Assembly (NCBI RefSeq): GCF_001653235.2
Contig: NC_035792.1
Span: forward strand, 4,464,001-4,528,000
Origin: Pochonia chlamydosporia 170
Lineage: Eukaryota > Ascomycota > Sordariomycetes > Hypocreales > Clavicipitaceae
DNA: 64,000 bases
Direction: 5' to 3'
Shown here in pieces: positions 44,621-56,090 of this stretch. The notes under the pieces are model-generated. The model was not told the DNA's origin and did no database searches. It worked only from the letters and a program-made list of their open reading frames with translations. Every line of letters begins with the position of its first letter. Position 1 is the first letter of the stretch. A program made the position numbers and the translations under genes.

Positions 44621-47600
44621 CTAAGCCTTGGTGTTGTCGAATTCTTGGGCTGCTGGCGTCGTAGTACCCTTTGAGTGAGACATGCTATACGGCGCCTGAT
44701 CAAGACTTGTTAGACATCATTTCAACAACCACGTTCCAGGGCCGCCCAACTTACCAAGACTTCCTTTGCGTTACAAATTCTCCAAGCTAGCTTCCGTACG
44801 TTACCATCAGCCAATACCACAGCGGGTGCAAAGTCAATGCCAAACATTTCCCTAATAGCATATACGATGCGCTTGGCATATTTGCCATCACGCTCAACAT
44901 GGCTGCCAAAAGGTTCATCGATTGTGCTAGGGGCAATGTCTGGGTCTCTGTCAAGACAGTTTTGAACGACCGGCAAGATGGACGACTCAACTGCCTGGGC
45001 GTACATGCCCTTGGAATCAAGATCGACGTCATCCTCTGCGAATTGAGCAATGCGGATTTCAAACGGCTCGGAGATAGCCATGGCATTGTGTTTTCCGTTG
45101 TGGTGGTATCGGAACTCAAACACGCCTTGCGTCCACCACAATTTGTCTCCGTTGAATTCAACTTCACCCTCTACCATGTCCGGTTCCATCGCGTCGCTCT
45201 TGGGAGACAAGTGCTCCGAAGTCACAATGCTGCTGTCTGCGGTCAAGGCATCGTAGACGCCCTCATTTGTGGGAGCCCAGCGGCCGAGGGATGGCACTTC
45301 AGTAGACTCTCTGGAGCGATTATCCGTCACCATGTACAGTCCAATCCAATCCTTTTGGCTATGGTTCTCGGGTGCCCTCCACTTCACTTTCAAGGGAGAG
45401 CCATACTCGTAGACCATGGTCTTGACAGGTTTGGGGAACCGCCCGCTGAAGCTCTCCTTGCCAGTCGCCCTATCATGAATGTTTGATTGAGCAGACAGTG
45501 TTCCTTCCACAGAGAGCGAATACAGCTTCGGGTCTAAGCCTGCCACATCGGCGGGGATTTTCGTAAGCGTAAGGCGAGCCGGCGCGATATTGAAGAGAGC
45601 AGACGTATCTCGAACAATGGTCTTGACGCCAGAAGCGAATTTGGGACGAGCGGTGTCAATAAAGTCTTCCACAAAGTGAGTGGTATCATCGAGAACCTTG
45701 TCCACGCTCTCTTGCCAGCCTTTGACAGGCGGTGGGAGCGAACGCTTGATGAACTTGGTAAGCCCGGCTTCTCCGCGCATACTTCTGCCATAAATCTTTT
45801 GCATGTGTGGCCTTTCAATGTACGAAATGTAGAACAGGGTCAGGAGCTGTGCCACGAGAGCCATGATGAATATGGACCTGCTCCAGGTAATAAGCGCACC
45901 ACCCCAAGCACCAGCCGTTCCGAAGATTCTCTCGGGGTTGTTGAGGAATCGATAAATGGACGTGTACGTGAGCTTCGCCTCTTGATCCCAGAAGAAGTCA
46001 CCACAGAACCAGCCAAACTCACCAAGCGAGTCGTATACGCTGAAAGCAGTCCAGAGTTGCAGGGCAATCAGACCGCCACCAAGGACGTGTTTAAGCAGAA
46101 CAAGGCCATATCCCCAGTCCGCTGGCAGAGAGTACATCTTGTAACAAGCGGCAGCAAAGGATGCGTTACACATGATCATGCTGATGTGATGCAGGCCCTT
46201 CCACTGGCGCCAGGCCTCGCCTGCACTCTCACCATACTTGAGGAAGTGTCGGGTCCACATCTTGGTCTTGGACTGTCTGTCAAGAATGATGCCCAGTCCA
46301 AGGTGGTACCAAACGCGCCACAGGAGTGCGTGAGCTACGAAAAATGCCTGCCAGATTGGCGTCGTCGGGGTTGCCAAAGTAAGGATGGCTACGTACATGG
46401 GCAGGAGAACAACCATGGAGTCTGGCACTCTGAAGAGGTCCATGTTGCTGAAACCAACCATGTTGTGAACCGGGACTGGTGGCTCTTGCATAATCGTCTT
46501 AGGAGTAGAAACCGGGCGGTCGATGGAGCTTTGGTCGGACATGTCGAGACTCACTGTGGAATCACTTTGAACCCGGGAGAGGTCCCTCTTTCGCGGCAAG
46601 GGAGGGTTGTAGGTCTTTTCGATGTGAGGATTCTCCACAGTCACGAGGAAGGCGAATTGAGCGGCATGAGCGACTATGGAGATGAAGAGGACCTCATAGC
46701 TGGCGGCCATCATAGAGATGCCGTAATAACCAGCGTAGCCGATCGAGTACATGGGGTGCGGTGCCATCTCAAACACGCCATCAAAGGTCAAGTCTTGATC
46801 GATGAGATAGAAAAAGTCACCCCAGTACCACGCAAAGTCTTTGACGACTCTGTGTGCATCCAGTTTAACCCAGAGATTAAAGCCAACAAGGGCAATGCCT
46901 AGCGCCCAACGAGCCATACCAACAAGCGCATTCTCCCCTTCAGGAGTGTGACCACAGACGATAGCGAACAGGCAATATGACACGAAATCACACATCAAGA
47001 TCAAGTCAACAACCCGCCGGAAGACTAACCAGGTGTTATACTCCAATGGTGCCTTTTCGAATTCGTAATCTTCCGGTATTTTTGCTTCGAGCTCACGCTT
47101 GAGGAGGTTGTACAGCCATGGCCGAGGATTTCTGCCCGTTTTTGGGTTTTCGAAGAGTTTCCAGCGTTTGGCCCAGGTGATTAGACGTCGATGGCGGGAC
47201 TGAATGTGTAATAAGACTCCAATTCCGATATTGTAGCAGGCTCGCCAGAACAGAAACGTGAGGGCAAAGACGGGTCGTTTCCATCCATCCGGCAAGAAGT
47301 AGGCGACGAGAATCATGGATGCCAGAATAGCGAGGACAATGGCATCAGACAAGTTCTTGGGCTGTCGTGGATCCAAGAGCTGCGAGACCATGTCATGGGT
47401 AGTGGGCACAATGAAGACTGCAAGGTTGGATGGCACATTAGTTTGGCACTTTGACAGAGAGAGAAAAAAAGCCGATCTTCATCTTTTCGATAATAGCAAG
47501 TTGATTGCTTACCTGTGCCATCCGGTGTTCGTCCATAGGTCTTTGAATTGGGCTTCATCTTGTCGTGGTCAGAGCCATTTCTGGTATCCTGGCTGTCCAC

Positions 47601-47699
47601 AGTTGAAGCCGGTGGTTGACTTGCGACGTTGGATGGACCCTTGCTCTGTCTCTGGCGAAGGTCTGACGCTTCCGCGTCGAGGCCAGTGCTTTTACTCAT
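44621..47699 (-). CDS. cho2: Phosphatidylethanolamine N-methyltransferase Cho2
   Basis: Methylates phosphatidylethanolamine with S-adenosylmethionine, the first step of the methylation route to phosphatidylcholine, in the endoplasmic reticulum membrane. Exons 47699-47513, 47417-44755, 44695-44621; 2,925 nt, 974 residues, the usual fungal Cho2 length. Two tandem methyltransferase-type membrane modules are seen, with [20 protein letters not shown] and [13 protein letters not shown] in the first and [20 protein letters not shown] in the second. A C-terminal soluble part follows ([20 protein letters not shown]). The short last exon adds [20 protein letters not shown] after a GTAAGT donor at 44754. 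Without that splice the frame would stop at 44722. Confidence 0.96.
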
Positions 47700-49372
47700 G
47701 GTTATAACGGACACCCAAAGAGACTATCCGCAAAACACGAGAAAGTGTGTTCTGGAAGGAGAGGGAAGCGAGGAAACGGGACGCCTGGAGGAGAACAAGG
47801 AATGATGAGGGACAAGAGGGAGGGCCCCAATGGATAAAAATGGGGGCTCGTCGCGGTCCACGGCGCTCACTCGAAGTGTTGCCTGTCCTATTGCATGCGA
47901 TTCTGCGATTGCCCTCTTTGGATACGGGCACAGGGCTTCGGAGGACTAGTTGAACTGGAACGCTGGGGAAGTTGCTCGCGTGCCCACACATGTGCAGGTT
48001 CTCAAGTAGCGGAGAGTCTGATGACGGATATAGCCTCCACTCTGGCACAAAGACTGGGGCAGGCTTTTTGGTGAAGCATCAAGTGCGTTTGGCTTCGGCA
48101 CAATGTGTGGTTAGTGCTGGTACCTATGCACGTTCAACATGCGGCGCCAGGGCGATGTCGTCAAATCAAGCCAGTAATGTGCTGCATGTGCCAGCAATTG
48201 GATGCGGTGCGAGATCGATGGCCCGTCTGCACTCTGATTGATTGCGGGATGTCGAGAATGGTTGAGACCAAAACAGCGCAAAAACGGCCACAGGACCAGC
48301 ACAAGCAAGGGACGAGCCAAGGGACACGGGGGATTGAAGGTTGCAAAAGCGCATGCAGGCGTGGTCTGGTGTGGTGTCGTGTAACCAAGGGGGAGCAGGC
48401 GGGGATGTTGAGGCTAATTGGACGGAGCATGGCTCAGCGGCCAGACTCTGCAGCATCTCTGGCTGCACCTTCCATACCTGGGTACTTTGTAAGTCAAAGG
48501 CTCGGCAAATCCTGGCGTCGGACACGTCCAAAAATGCAACTTGACGACACCAGACATCGCAGAAGGCCATCTGGTCTCTGTGCAATTTTTGTTCCGCCTT
48601 GGTCGTTCGCCAAATCCCCAACCGAATGCCGTGCCCAAAAATATTATGGGCCTGTGTCTCAGTGCAGCCCTGTCTAGACTCCAGCAGAGGCTAGCACCGG
48701 GAAAGTTGAAGTGGCTACGGGCAGCCGGAACAGTTGACGCTGTGCTCCCCCACATGCATCGCCTCAATTGGCTGTCCCGCCTCCCGTCCAGGTTGAGCCT
48801 TGATTGACCTACAGCGAGCCATGCTGACAGTCACTGGCTGGGGCTTTCTGACCAGATTTCGTGTTGGCCGAATCCATTTTCACAAGCCAAAAAGTCAAGG
48901 TGTCACCTGAAGGTCACGATACGATGATCAGATTCAACAAATTTGCCCTGGTTGGTTTTGAGTTGGGTCGACAATTTTAAATTACCCTTACACTAGCCTG
49001 TCTGGTAAATACAGTGCAATACTCGAGGACCTCAGTTGTTTCTACCATTCGCGACATGGACTTGTTCCCCGAGGACGCTGTGCTGGACCAACATATTATT
49101 TGCTTTTCACCAATGACAAAGTACATGACATTCCACCGCAACAAAAAACAACGCGAAGATCAATGCGGAGTGTCCTCCGGGCCGTAATTGCCCGTCCAAT
49201 GGCCACCGCTCAAAGTTACAACGATCTGTGACCAACCTGAGTCTCGAAGCCCACTCACATGTAATGTTCCCTGCGAAGCTGGCCAGCCTGAATGGGAGCA
49301 TTTCGTGTTGAGTTGCGGTTCCCTGGTTCAGCATTCACGACATCAATCTTGTTCCCCCACTCATCACCTCTC
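47700..49372. other. Intergenic region upstream of cho2
   Basis: 1.7 kb between the 3' end of the cyclo-ligase gene and the cho2 start. GC-rich, with scattered GTCTGG and CCAGTC units. No gene recognised; presumed to include the cho2 promoter. Confidence 0.45.
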
Positions 49373-50159
49373 CTAACTTTTGCTACCCAGTGATTCCTTT
49401 ATCTCCCCATTTCCCAGCACCAATCCATGCAAGCGCCTATCGTACGGGCCCATTGGAATCTGTTCGTCTGGTGAACCCGAGAGCAATTGCTCTGTCAATG
49501 CCAGCCCGTACAACAGGATAGGCTTTGCCTCAACATCAGGCGATGCCGCTTTGGCCAAATATCTATTCATAAAGAAATCGTAGAACCCCTTGCCGTGGCC
49601 GAGTCTTCGAATTGCACCAGATTCATCAAAGTCAAATGCGACTCCCGGCAACAGCATCAAATCCAAACCGGCTTGGTCTGATCTGTGAGCATCCGGCCCT
49701 CCTAGAATGCGCTGACGTTCATGAACAGTAGCTGGATCTACGCTGGGGATGCCCCATCGATCTAGTTGCAAGCTCTCGTAGTCTTGAATGCTCTTTAGAT
49801 GCACCATATCCATAACACGCAATGGCGTGTTGGGCGTTTCTAGCGGAGACTTGTGAAGATAGGGAATGAAAACTTGCTTCCCCGAATCGAGGGCGTGTCG
49901 AACAATGGCGTCAGTCTGGATCTCGCCTGAGGGCATGGAAAGATATACACTGATTCTTTTGGCGTCTAAATATGGTTTGAACTCTTGCAAGGACTCGAAG
50001 ATCTTCCTACCTTGACGATGTGAGCTATCTGTCATTGGGATTCCACCTAACCGGGAGCAACATACTTTGAGTAGCGATTGAATCCGCAGATACTGTAGAA
50101 AGCTTTTGCTTGACCAAATTTCGCAGCTGCTGCTTAGCTGCGGAAAGTGGTGAAGCCAT
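49373..50159 (-). CDS. 5-formyltetrahydrofolate cyclo-ligase
   Basis: Converts 5-formyltetrahydrofolate and ATP to 5,10-methenyltetrahydrofolate (methenyl-THF synthetase; yeast Fau1). Exons 50159-50066 and 50010-49373; 732 nt, 243 residues. The N-terminal exon reads MASPLSAAKQQLRNLVKQKL, matching the family start. The join to SRKIFESLQEF uses a 55-nt intron. An acceptor 18 nt upstream (exon from 50028) would also stay in frame, adding six residues with a 37-nt intron. Motifs: YLSMPSGEIQTDAIV, LLPGVAFDFDESGAIRRLG and the ATP-binding HGKGFYD. About normal length for the family. Confidence 0.93.
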
Positions 50160-50752
50160 TTTGAGCTGCTCTTTTCACTGCACAATTGAACGAAAACGTG
50201 CAAGTATAAGACGTGAATTGCGGCGCACCGTTTGGGGAGCTTGCCTGTGACAATAATGCGAGGCTTTTGTCTGGTCTGGTTGCACATTGGAGGCCGAAGT
50301 TCGGTGGTGGTTGTAGCTCAGTGTTTGCTGGCGCAGTGTGGCGCATCGGTATCGATTGTCGCCGCTGGTTGGTTAATTTGCAAGGCAATTGAAGGCTCTC
50401 AGTTCTGGCTGCCGTTGTCCGCATCACAGCTTTCGTCAAGTACTGTACTCGTCTCTTGAGTTGAAATAGCCTTTCTCATCACTTCCATGCTACTTGAGCA
50501 ACTTGAGCAACTTGTAGAATATTCCTTCGCTTGGTCCTCACTACATTTCTCGCACGACAACTTGCTCTAGTTTGCTGAGTTCACAGTACCGGAGAACAGT
50601 CATCGCTCTTAAACATATCTTGACCCTGCTGTGCCATGCAGGCACGGGGAACATGTGACGTGCCAAATTTGGCGTCGTGGTTCAGAAGATAAATCGTAAT
50701 GTAAATGCATTATCCCCAGATCCCTAATACCCTATGACAAGATAGTGACAAT
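50160..50752. other. Intergenic region
   Basis: Upstream of the cyclo-ligase and 3' of eIF3g. Contains GTCTGGTCTGG at about 50270 and a short ACTTGAGCA direct repeat near 50490. No gene recognised. Confidence 0.45.
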
Positions 50753-51776
50753 CTACTGAGCCTTCTTGGCAAACTCAACCCTAAGAATAAGATGCTTGAA
50801 ACCAAATCCATCCATCTTGTTGCATGCCTTGACGGCATCTCCACGGTCTGCGAAGCTGATGAACGCGAATCCCTTGGCCATACCTGTCTCCCTATCCTTC
50901 GCAAGGAACACTCTGGTGACTCTACCGAAACGCTCAAACATATCCCGCAGCTCTGACTCCTCTGCCATCTCGGAAACCTGTGGACACAGTCAGTCGTTCG
51001 TTGCACACACACAGAAGGAGCGTAATCTTGTGCGGTTGCACTTACATTGGTGACACGCAGCGTAGCAAAGTCGTCTCTCTCGCCATACTTGGATCCTCCC
51101 ATCCGCTCGCCAGCCGCTCCAGCACGGTCGCCACGCAAAGCAGGAGGAACGTAGGAACCCTTCTTAACGGCACCACCGGCACCCGCAGGCGAGGGCTCGT
51201 CGCCCATACCGGCAGCAACATCCGCGGCGCCGTTCTCTCCGATAGGCGCCATGGTATCCTTGTAGGGACATCTGGCCGTGAAATGTTCGCCGTTGCAAAT
51301 ACGGCACTTGACCTTCTTGTCCTTCAGCTTGTCCTTCATCGACTGCGCGTTGGGGTCCTGGCTCTCGTCCTTGGCATCCTTGCGCCAGTTGATGCTGGGT
51401 CGGAAGATGATGTTCTCGCCGACTGATGTCGTATCGGCGGCAGGGCCAGCGCCGTCTTTTTGGCTGAGACCAAACTTGGTCCACGTCTTTCTGTCGGCGA
51501 CTCGGGGGTTGACAGTCTCCTTGTGTGTGACATAGCGAACGCGGCGGGTGGTCTTTACTTTCTGTCCTTGGTCGTTGTATCGGAATGTGATGATGGTCTT
51601 GGTTCCATCCTTGTTAGAGATGGTCTGGGGAGGAGGGAGATCGGTGGTTTCCTCGACATCATCGTCGTCGGCCCAGTCGTGCCTATTTTTGATGGTGGGG
51701 TCAGCAATGGGAAAGCATCTCCTGCGACAGTTCGCTCTGGGACTTACTTGGGCTTGGGGGGGGCCGTTGTAGCCAT
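50753..51776 (-). CDS. tif35: Translation initiation factor eIF3 subunit g
   Basis: RNA-binding subunit of eIF3, acting in ribosome scanning in the cytoplasm (yeast Tif35). Exons 51776-51748, 51682-51046, 50977-50753; 891 nt, 296 residues. The start [10 protein letters not shown] joins HDWADDDD, a conserved opening of the family. Domains: eIF3g N-terminal region with [20 protein letters not shown], a zinc knuckle starting [16 protein letters not shown] at about 136-151, a Gly/Ala linker with [10 protein letters not shown], and a C-terminal RRM ([21 protein letters not shown]) whose two parts lie in exons 2 and 3. A larger single open frame over this region reads through introns and is not the gene. 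Confidence 0.96.
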
Positions 51777-53001
51777 GATTGCGGTTTCCAGAATTTCTCC
51801 TCGACTTCTTATGCGTTGTAGTCGGACTTCTGGAAGACTTTTGACGTTGCTCGGTGTCCGGGGCCTGGTCGTTGCGATCGTGGGGTTTCTTCGATATCGA
51901 TGAATTTAACACTTTTTCGTGGGAAGAGTGTTTGTCGTGGGGCGGTTCGCATTAGCCACAGCAGGTGTGGCTTATGTGCATGATCACGTGACTTATGTTG
52001 CGATGTCATTTTCTTGTGACGGTGATTACCCTGGACCTAAGTGGCAAGCTACCATACTTTCTGGACCCTTCCATACATTGTGCTGAAGCTATTGATGGGT
52101 TATATTTGTCAATGTGCAGCAAAGTCCAAGGCTATAGGCCTTTGGGTTTGTTGTGGCGAATTACGACGTCGGACCTGCGATCGGGTTGATGGTGAGAGTT
52201 AACTGATGCATGTGTAAACGAGAGACACTATGCTAGCGCTATGAGAAACGTTGGCTCCTGAAGTGCAGCACGAACAATTGCCCTTCGGCCAATGATGAAA
52301 CTTGCCCTCATAATGGTATCCTAGCAGCATTTGTTCAGCGGATTCCCGGTTCGCCCTCGCATTTTCAACCGTGCACCGGAAAGATGACACGAGAAAGCGA
52401 ATCTTTCCCGACCAGCCATACGGCAATACGGCCGGAATGGAGCCAGTGGCACCACAATAGATTGGCCATCAAGGAAGTTTATTGTCAGAGCCCTTGAACT
52501 GTGGCAGCTCCACTAACAGCACTCCGTACTATGGATCTCATAACATCTGCACCCGGAATGACATGTCTTCTCGGAAACTAGAGCAATTGACTCGGGTTGC
52601 AATGGCCCGCGAAGTGCGCGAGTTTATCGCCACCATCAAATACCTTGAGTTTTCAACCCAAGCTCACACACACCATACTGCCTTCGAAAAGCATTCGCCA
52701 AGTGCGGCGCAGCTCATGCCCACCGCGTAATCAAAGAGGACACTACCGAAAGCCCCGTGTGTGGCGCCGCATACGTCCTGTGACACGCTGAGAGTTTCGA
52801 CCACCTCTGATAAATTCGAGGCTCGGCCTTCTTGGCAACCACATTTGTGCCACCCTTTCGCAACTTCTCCTCACCCAACATAACCTTTTCATCTCATCGC
52901 AGTCAAACTTCCGCCCTTGCAGCTGCGAAGATCACCAGCCCGACACTCGTGAATCCTGAATTCGAAAGCCAGCGTCCCCGACTTCATTGAATACCGTCGA
53001 C
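51777..53001. other. Divergent intergenic region eIF3g / CYSTM
   Basis: Shared upstream region of eIF3g (minus) and the CYSTM-type gene (plus). CT-rich and CATC-rich leader sequence from about 52840. No gene recognised. Confidence 0.5.
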
Positions 53002-53403
53002 ATGAACACCAACAAAGGTGAAGAGCCTCCCCCATATGGTGGTGCTCCCCCCGTGGCTCCGAAGCCTGCGTACGGCGGATCACCATCGCCTTTCCCAGAG
53101 CAACAGCGCGGCTACGAGCAGCAGCAGCAGCCGTACTATCAACAGCAACAGCCGCAGCAACCCTACTACCAGTCTGGTCCCCCGATGGGCTACAACCAAC
53201 AGCAAGGGCCGTATCCCGCCGGTCAAGGACCTTATCCACCTCAGGGACAATACGGACCTCCGCAGGGACAATATCAGGGCGGCTACCAGCAAGGATACCA
53301 GCCTGGCTATCAGCCTCAGCAGCGACAGGATAACAAGTCTGGCCTCATGACTGGTTTGCTGGCTGGTTTGGCATGCTGCTGCTGTTTGGACTGCCTGTTT
53401 TAA
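53002..53403 (+). CDS. CYSTM-type small membrane-tail protein, Gln/Pro/Tyr-rich
   Basis: Small protein of 133 residues in one exon. The N-terminal about 110 residues are low-complexity, rich in Gln, Pro, Gly and Tyr (YEQQQQPYYQQQQPQQPYY; GQYGPPQGQYQGG). The C-terminal end, SGLMTGLLAGLACCCCLDCLF, is a short hydrophobic segment with a Cys cluster, the CYSTM/XYPPX pattern. Such tail-anchored proteins occur across eukaryotes and are linked to stress tolerance; the precise activity is unknown. The start was taken at the first ATG in frame (53002). The hydrophobic tail suggests plasma-membrane or vesicle attachment with palmitoylated cysteines, which is inference. Confidence 0.85.
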   Translation: MNTNKGEEPPPYGGAPPVAPKPAYGGSPSPFPEQQRGYEQQQQPYYQQQQPQQPYYQSGPPMGYNQQQGPYPAGQGPYPPQGQYGPPQGQYQGGYQQGYQPGYQPQQRQDNKSGLMTGLLAGLACCCCLDCLF

Positions 53404-54370
53404 GCGTCGCTTTATTCCGACACAGCTGCATTATTTTTCGGGAAGTTGTGTCTGCAATCACGCATGTGCAGACATTAGAATCGAAACCGAACTTTGGAAA
53501 TGAAGAAACAGGAGTTCGCCATTCCTTTATAGCACCCTACGGTCAGCAGTTACGAGCACCTCAGCCTCTATTTTCCTTTGTACGGACATTCGCGAACGTA
53601 TATTCAGAGCCATGGATTGTTGAAGGGCAGTTTTGGAGTGGACAGGAGGAGAGGATTGATAGTGGAAGAAGGGCCCTAAATTTCCTTTATCGATATTTGC
53701 TGCGGTGTTCTTTCCTCGGCGTTGGAGTTGGGGCATAGACCACAACGTGATTTGCATGTTTGGGTTGTCCCTGGTTGAATTAATAGGGCATGCACGTTTG
53801 CAGTCGTGAATTAGTCTTATTTTATATCATTGTTTAATACTCTTTTGCTCTCTACGGACAATGTGTGAGATGTTCTTCACGATGTGCATGTATTTACTCA
53901 ATCACGAGCATTGGCAGAATCAGCAGCCTCGGGATAGGAGTTTGTTGGGGCCGGTAGTGAAATAAGCTCTGGAAGGTTGTGGGGCTGAAGCAAGCTTTGG
54001 CCAGGTCCAATTGACATTGAACGAAGTCACTTGTGGCTTGCGAGCAAATGTGATAGGAGAAGAGGCCTCAAGTGATGTAGGGAGGGAGTATGTGAGCTTG
54101 ATAAGACATTTTAACTTGGAATAAATTAGATTCAACGAAGAAAGGAAGCCTTTCACTCTTTCGTCAAAGTCACCTCATTTCTAAGGGGACAAAATTCACA
54201 ATATTTGGAGCCGCTGGTCACAACTCGTACAGTGCCAACGACTACCAACTTTAATGTGATCCTAGCCACCTACCTGTGAGGCAGACCGTTTACTGCAACA
54301 TCATCAGCCAGGCCGTGCCGTTTGTGTCAATATATGTAATCGCATTGGTGGGTGTCCGTAGATATTCAAG

Positions 54371-54388
54371 TACCTACCTACCTAGGTA
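54371..54388. repeat. TACC repeat with TACCTAGGTA palindrome
   Basis: TACCTACC units running into TACCTAGGTA at 54379-54388. Confidence 0.65.
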
Positions 54389-54611
54389 ATTGGTGATAGC
54401 TTCCGTCTGTTGTCTGGCGTACCTGCGTGTCCACCTGCATCTCTCATCAATGCGCACAGTAGGCATTCTGGCTGCAGGAGAGTTTTGTACTACCGCCACG
54501 AAAATTAAAATCTAAAATGTTGCAAGCTGCGATATCCGTGAGAAGAGGTTGATTTACTGTGCGTCGCTGCATAGGAGCCAACATGTACTGAACTACTCTG
54601 ACTTTTAAGAC

Positions 54612-54633
54612 TGCCTACCTAGGTAGGTAGGCA
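54612..54633. repeat. CCTACCTAGGTAGG palindrome
   Basis: A 14-bp perfect palindrome at 54614-54627 inside a larger TGCCTACC...GGTAGGCA arrangement. Confidence 0.7.
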
Positions 54634-56090
54634 ATATGTTGCCGTGCATGGTGTCATGTCCTATGTTCATCAATTCGTGTCGAGTCGAATATGGCCGAAA
54701 ATAGGTATTCTGATCCATACTGAAATTATGCAAATTCTCGCCGCTGGCTGTGGATTGACTGCCACAAAGGTTACATATGTACATTAAATCATCAAGCGCA
54801 GCCTTCGGTGTGAATGCTGGAACATTGGTGGAAGAACAAATTGCGTCACTTGTCGCACTCAGACATGCAAAACCGATACGCGATGTTGCACTAGTTTTCT
54901 GCCGAATTCATGGTGTCACAAGCAAACCAGTCACCATGTTCAACTTGTGGAATACGGATGACGGTGTAGTCCATGTATTTTCCATTCAGCGTGCAGCGTT
55001 CAGCATTCGCGTTTCCAGCAAACTACACTCAGGTGGCACCCTTGTTCGGCACCGTTGAGATGTGCAGCAATAGCTTCAGTGGCAGCGGCAACGAAGCTTG
55101 GTTTTTGCCTCCCCCACCACCTTTCAATGTTGCGTGTCAACGCCACGGCGTGCACATCATGTTGCCATTCTCGTCATTCATTTTGCCCAGTTGAGGCATA
55201 TCTATAGCGCCTATTCTCTCCCCGTTTGCCCAACTCAATAATGCATAAGATATAATTCTCTTTTTTTTGTTTGATCTGGCGCCAGCCGTTTTCCTTGAGC
55301 GCTTGCGTTCCCACAAAGGGCCACTTGGAGCCAAACAGTCGCTTGTAGTTGAAGGGCAGTGAAGCACTTGGCAGGGCTCTGGGCTCCATTTCAGGTTCCA
55401 GCCTGACAGGGGTCAGCTGGTCGCGCCCATCATGACTGGATGGCATTGTCCAGCCAAGGAAGCCGCGCATTCTTGCGGCGGTGGGTAGCTCATGCCATTC
55501 GAGGGGGAAGCAGGTCTGAATGGTGCTTGCTCCTTCCCTCTCATGTCTTGCCTTTGTGTTGTCTTGCGGGTGCACTTGCGGGTTCCTTGTCGTCCCTCAA
55601 CTTCGCCGCCTCTGATGTCACTGATTGCATTAGCCAGGCCCCCGTCTGGTTTTTGTCCAAACCTGAAGTGTACAAGACATGGAGCACCTTGTCGTGACTT
55701 GGTGCCAACTTGAGACGGATTCATGACGCGCTCTCTGACCCTCTTTCAAGTAATATTCACTGTCGCTCCTTTTTGCTCTGCTCATATTCTTCCTTTAGTC
55801 CCTTTTAGCCTTGAACCTGTTTTCTTGAGGAATTGTTTCTTTCATAGCCCCTCATCCATGATTGTGTTCAGATAATCACGGTTTTTATTCTTCTTTTCCT
55901 TTTCCATTTGCGTTATTCCATCTGCTGCTGTTCATATAACCCTCCATCTCCTACACACCTCGCGACCATTCTCACGGGGCAGACCCTGCCGCTGCCCCTT
56001 GACCCCTAAGGGCATGAAGCTCTCCTTGCCCACGACGGCATTCTTCAACAACGAAGCAGCATTCAAACATTAGCCATTTTGCGTCCGAAA

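Larger units (their letters stand above)
53404..56090. other. Intergenic region with two palindromes
   Basis: 2.7 kb between the CYSTM gene and the channel gene. Contains TACCTAGGTA copies at 54379 and 54614-54627. CT-rich leader sequence with very short upstream frames precedes 56091. No gene recognised. Confidence 0.5.

Noticed and set aside
45676..46902. 408-codon open frame on the plus strand inside cho2
   Set aside because: Antisense shadow of the cho2 coding sequence.
50753..51912. 400-codon continuous minus-strand frame over eIF3g
   Set aside because: It reads through both introns and loses the true start [10 protein letters not shown] and the second half of the RRM.
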